A stretch of DNA of 5,602 bases, from contig JAITEJ010000107.1 of NCBI GenBank assembly GCA_031282095.1, forward strand, positions 1-5,602. The letters are read 5' to 3'. The stretch's first letter is position 1; each line of letters opens with the position of its first letter. The position numbers and the translations under genes are program-made. The notes below the pieces were generated by a model. That model was not told the origin of the DNA. It made no database searches and worked only from the letters and a program-made list of their open reading frames with translations. Source of the stretch: Clostridiales bacterium (GTDB lineage Bacteria; Bacillota_A; Clostridia; Christensenellales; CAG-917). This document shows positions 3,021-5,602 of this stretch, in pieces.

Positions 3021-5602
3021 ATGGCGAAAAAGAATAACAATAACGAAAAAGAAAGAGATTTTGTTGAGCATCTCGCGAAGACCAACGTCGTCAAGATTAA
3101 GGTTGAAGAGGAGATGAAAAAGTCGTTTATAGCGTACGCTATGGCGGTCAACGTATCGCGCGCAATACCCGACGTACGCGACGGATTAAAGCCCGTTCAC
3201 AGACGGGTGCTTTACGCCATGAGCGAACTGAATTTGTATTCCGACAAGCCGTACAGAAAATGCGCCAGAATTGTCGGGGACGTTTTGGGCAAATACCATC
3301 CGCACGGAGATTCTTCCGTTTACGAGGCGTTGGTGCGGTTGGCGCAGGACTTTTCCATACGTTATCCGCTTGTTGACGGTCACGGGAATTTCGGCTCCGT
3401 AGACGGCGATCCGGCGGCGGCGCAGAGATATACGGAGGCGCGTCTGGCCAAAATCTCATCCGAGATGCTGCGCGACATTGAAAAGGATACGGTGGATTTC
3501 TATCCGAACTTTGACGAAACGGAAATGCAGCCGCGCGTGCTGCCGTCCCGTTATCCGAATTTGCTTGTAAACGGCTCCGACGGAATAGCCGTGGGTATGG
3601 CGACATCCATACCGCCGCATAATCTCGGAGAGATTATCGACGGCACGGTCGCTTTGATGAAGAACCCCGAGTTGACGGTGGAAGAATTGATGGACTATAT
3701 TCCCGCCCCAGATTACCCGACGGCGGCGATCGTCATGGGGCGCGCCGCCATACGGCAGGCGTATAAGACGGGAAGGGGCGCGGCTATTATCCGCGCGCGT
3801 ACCGAGATTGAGGAATTACCTAACGGGAAGAGCCGTATAATCGTCACGGAAATTCCCTATCAGGTCAACAAAGAGAAGCTTATCGTCGCCGTCGCCGATC
3901 AGGTTAAGGACAAGAGGCTTGAGGGCATTTCTGACATAAAGGAGGAAACAGACCGCACGGGTATGCGTATCGTCATAGACGTAAAAAAGGACGCTAACCC
4001 GCAGGTAGTGCTGAATACGCTTTATAAACAGACCAACCTTCAGATCACAAACAGCATAATTCTTCTCTGTCTGGTGGACGGAGTGCCGCGCATACTCAAC
4101 CTTAAGCAGATTTTGGAGTATTATATCAAGCATCAGGAGGAGGTCGTAATACGGCGCACCAAATACGACCTCGTAAAAGCCGAGGAACGCGAACACATTC
4201 TTGCGGGATTGGTGATCGCCCAGGCTAATATAAACGAGGTAATCGCGATTATCAGACAATCGGACGACGCGTCCTCCGCCGAAAAAAACCTGATGGAACG
4301 TTTCCTTCTTTCAGACAGGCAGGCGAACGCCATTATTGAAATGAAGCTGCGCCGTTTGACGAGCTTAGAGGTCGATAAACTCAACGACGAACTGACACAA
4401 AAACGGATTGAAATCGCGGAGTATAAGCGTATACTTTCCTCTATTGAAAACGTCAATGAAATCATCGTAAACGAACTTTTGGAGATTAAAGAAAAATACA
4501 ACAATCCGCGCCGCTCGGAATTAAGCTATGATTATTCCGAGCTTAATATTGCGGACCTCATCGACCGCGAGGACATAGTGGTTTCCATGACGCACTTCGG
4601 CTACATTAAGCGTATGCCGGTTTCCGAGTATAAGAGTCAAGGCAGAGGCGGAATGGGAATTCAGGCGCATAAGACCAAGGAAGAGGACTTCGTGGAGAAT
4701 ATGTTTATCACCAACACGCACGAAAGTCTGCTTTTCTTCACCAACAAAGGAAAGGTTTATCGCATGATGGGCTACGAGGTTCCGGAAGCCGCGCGCACCT
4801 CCCGAGGACGCGCTATCATAAACCTGTTGCAACTCTCGGAGGGCGAAAAGGTTACCACGCTTCTTCGTTTGCAGGAAGGCGCGGAAGGCTTCCTCGTGCT
4901 TGCCACAAGAAACGGCTTAATTAAGAAGACGGACCTGACCGAGTTTGAAAGGATACAAGCCAACGGTAAAAAAGCGATTATGCTGATTGACGGCGACGAG
5001 CTTATCGGCGCGGTTATCACCAACGGAGAGGACGATATAATTCTTGCCGCATCCTCAGGAAAGAGCATACGCTTCAACGAGAACGACGTCCGCGAAATGG
5101 GCAGAAGCGCGCGCGGCGTCAAGAGTATAAGGCTGGGAGAGGACGAATACGTCGTGGACATCGCCGTCGTCAAGGAGGGCTGCGATATACTCACCGTCAC
5201 CGCGAAAGGCTACGGCAAGCGCACCGACGCCGAGGAATACAGAAGTCAAGGTCGCGCCGGCATGGGCATTAAGGCGGGCAACTTCAACGATAAGACCGGC
5301 GATTTGGTTTGCCTCAAAGTCATCCCGCCCGATACCGATATAGTCCTTATAGCCGACAACGGAGTTATAATCCGCGTTAAGGCCGAGGAAATCAACCGCA
5401 TAGGCCGCGCCGGGCAGGGCGTCATCGTAATGCGTTTAAAAGGCGATTCCAAGGTCATATGCGTCGCGCTCACTCCGCGCGAGGATGAAGAAAAAACCGA
5501 CGGAGAAACCGAAACGACCGATACGGTCGTCGCGACGGAAAACGCCGCGCCCGACGCTGAGGGCGCAGCGGAAGACGTCGCAACCAACGCGGGGGATTCG
5601 GC
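3021..5602 (+). CDS. gyrA: DNA gyrase subunit A (breakage-reunion subunit), open at the right edge
   Basis: GyrA cuts and rejoins the DNA duplex and wraps it for negative supercoiling. In the 860 codons seen, a hydrophilic start (about residues 1-15) extends beyond E. coli GyrA. The winged-helix domain follows with DGLKPVHRR and the quinolone region [13 protein letters not shown]98 and E102 correspond to E. coli S83 and D87. Catalytic Tyr137 lies in QRYTEARL. Tower and coiled-coil regions run to about 510, then the C-terminal DNA-wrapping pinwheel from about 514 to 820. The first GyrA box is QGRGGMG (540-546) instead of the usual Q-R/K-R-G-G-R/K-G, and a second related motif is QGRAGMG (743-749). 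From 821 the tail is strongly acidic: 14 Asp/Glu and one Lys in 40 residues. A TAA at 3009-3011 immediately upstream in frame fixes the start. The weak box raises ParC as an alternative, but the gyrB neighbour favours GyrA. Confidence 0.96.
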   Translation, partial: MAKKNNNNEKERDFVEHLAKTNVVKIKVEEEMKKSFIAYAMAVNVSRAIPDVRDGLKPVHRRVLYAMSELNLYSDKPYRKCARIVGDVLGKYHPHGDSSVYEALVRLAQDFSIRYPLVDGHGNFGSVDGDPAAAQRYTEARLAKISSEMLRDIEKDTVDFYPNFDETEMQPRVLPSRYPNLLVNGSDGIAVGMATSIPPHNLGEIIDGTVALMKNPELTVEELMDYIPAPDYPTAAIVMGRAAIRQAYKTGRGAAIIRARTEIEELPNGKSRIIVTEIPYQVNKEKLIVAVADQVKDKRLEGISDIKEETDRTGMRIVIDVKKDANPQVVLNTLYKQTNLQITNSIILLCLVDGVPRILNLKQILEYYIKHQEEVVIRRTKYDLVKAEEREHILAGLVIAQANINEVIAIIRQSDDASSAEKNLMERFLLSDRQANAIIEMKLRRLTSLEVDKLNDELTQKRIEIAEYKRILSSIENVNEIIVNELLEIKEKYNNPRRSELSYDYSELNIADLIDREDIVVSMTHFGYIKRMPVSEYKSQGRGGMGIQAHKTKEEDFVENMFITNTHESLLFFTNKGKVYRMMGYEVPEAARTSRGRAIINLLQLSEGEKVTTLLRLQEGAEGFLVLATRNGLIKKTDLTEFERIQANGKKAIMLIDGDELIGAVITNGEDDIILAASSGKSIRFNENDVREMGRSARGVKSIRLGEDEYVVDIAVVKEGCDILTVTAKGYGKRTDAEEYRSQGRAGMGIKAGNFNDKTGDLVCLKVIPPDTDIVLIADNGVIIRVKAEEINRIGRAGQGVIVMRLKGDSKVICVALTPREDEEKTDGETETTDTVVATENAAPDAEGAAEDVATNAGDS

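Noticed and set aside
2906..3606. Minus-strand open frames over the start of gyrA
   Set aside because: Antisense to the conserved GyrA winged-helix region, with no plausible product.
3816..5587. Series of minus-strand open frames of 64-147 codons
   Set aside because: All lie antisense to an uninterrupted, conserved gyrA frame.
1..5602. tRNA, rRNA, CRISPR array or insertion sequence
   Set aside because: No tRNA-like or rRNA-like sequence, no regularly spaced repeats and no transposase coding were seen.

Overview
The window holds three DNA-metabolism genes around a divergent promoter region: the first 65 codons of recF on the minus strand (1-196), a complete gyrB on the plus strand (794-2719), and gyrA on the plus strand (3021 to the window end, open). 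The 641-residue GyrB lacks the large insert of proteobacterial GyrB. GyrA carries Ser and Glu at the two quinolone-contact positions, as Gram-positive gyrases do. This points to a Bacillota/Clostridia-like bacterium of moderate GC content, but genus or species cannot be read from the sequence. The recF-gyrB-gyrA grouping is the usual neighbourhood of a chromosomal replication-origin region. No dnaA, dnaN or DnaA-box cluster is visible here, and recF points away from gyrB instead of lying collinear upstream of it.

Layout. Positions 197-793 contain no long gene. On the minus strand a strong extended -10 promoter ends only 7 nt before the recF ATG, so recF is predicted to be transcribed nearly leaderless. 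On the plus strand two overlapping promoter matches (409-442) would start a gyrB mRNA with a leader of about 350 nt. That leader holds a palindrome at the start point, a terminator-like hairpin, a six-codon upstream ORF with its own Shine-Dalgarno, several helices that exclude one another, a 15-bp double palindrome, and a hairpin just before the gyrB Shine-Dalgarno. The 301-nt gyrB-gyrA gap holds an imperfect duplication that includes the end of gyrB, a weak promoter candidate, and a second set of competing helices. The last of these is a GAAA-capped hairpin just before the gyrA Shine-Dalgarno.

How the genes work together. GyrA and GyrB form the A2B2 DNA gyrase that introduces negative supercoils. 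RecF helps load RecA at single-stranded gaps. Gyrase genes are often controlled by supercoiling at the promoter. The long structured leaders suggest an additional RNA-level control, which is inference from sequence alone. In the proteins, the points worth a second look are the degenerate GyrA boxes (QGRGGMG and QGRAGMG), the long acidic GyrA tail, and Gln at the GyrB position where an Arg normally contacts aminocoumarins.
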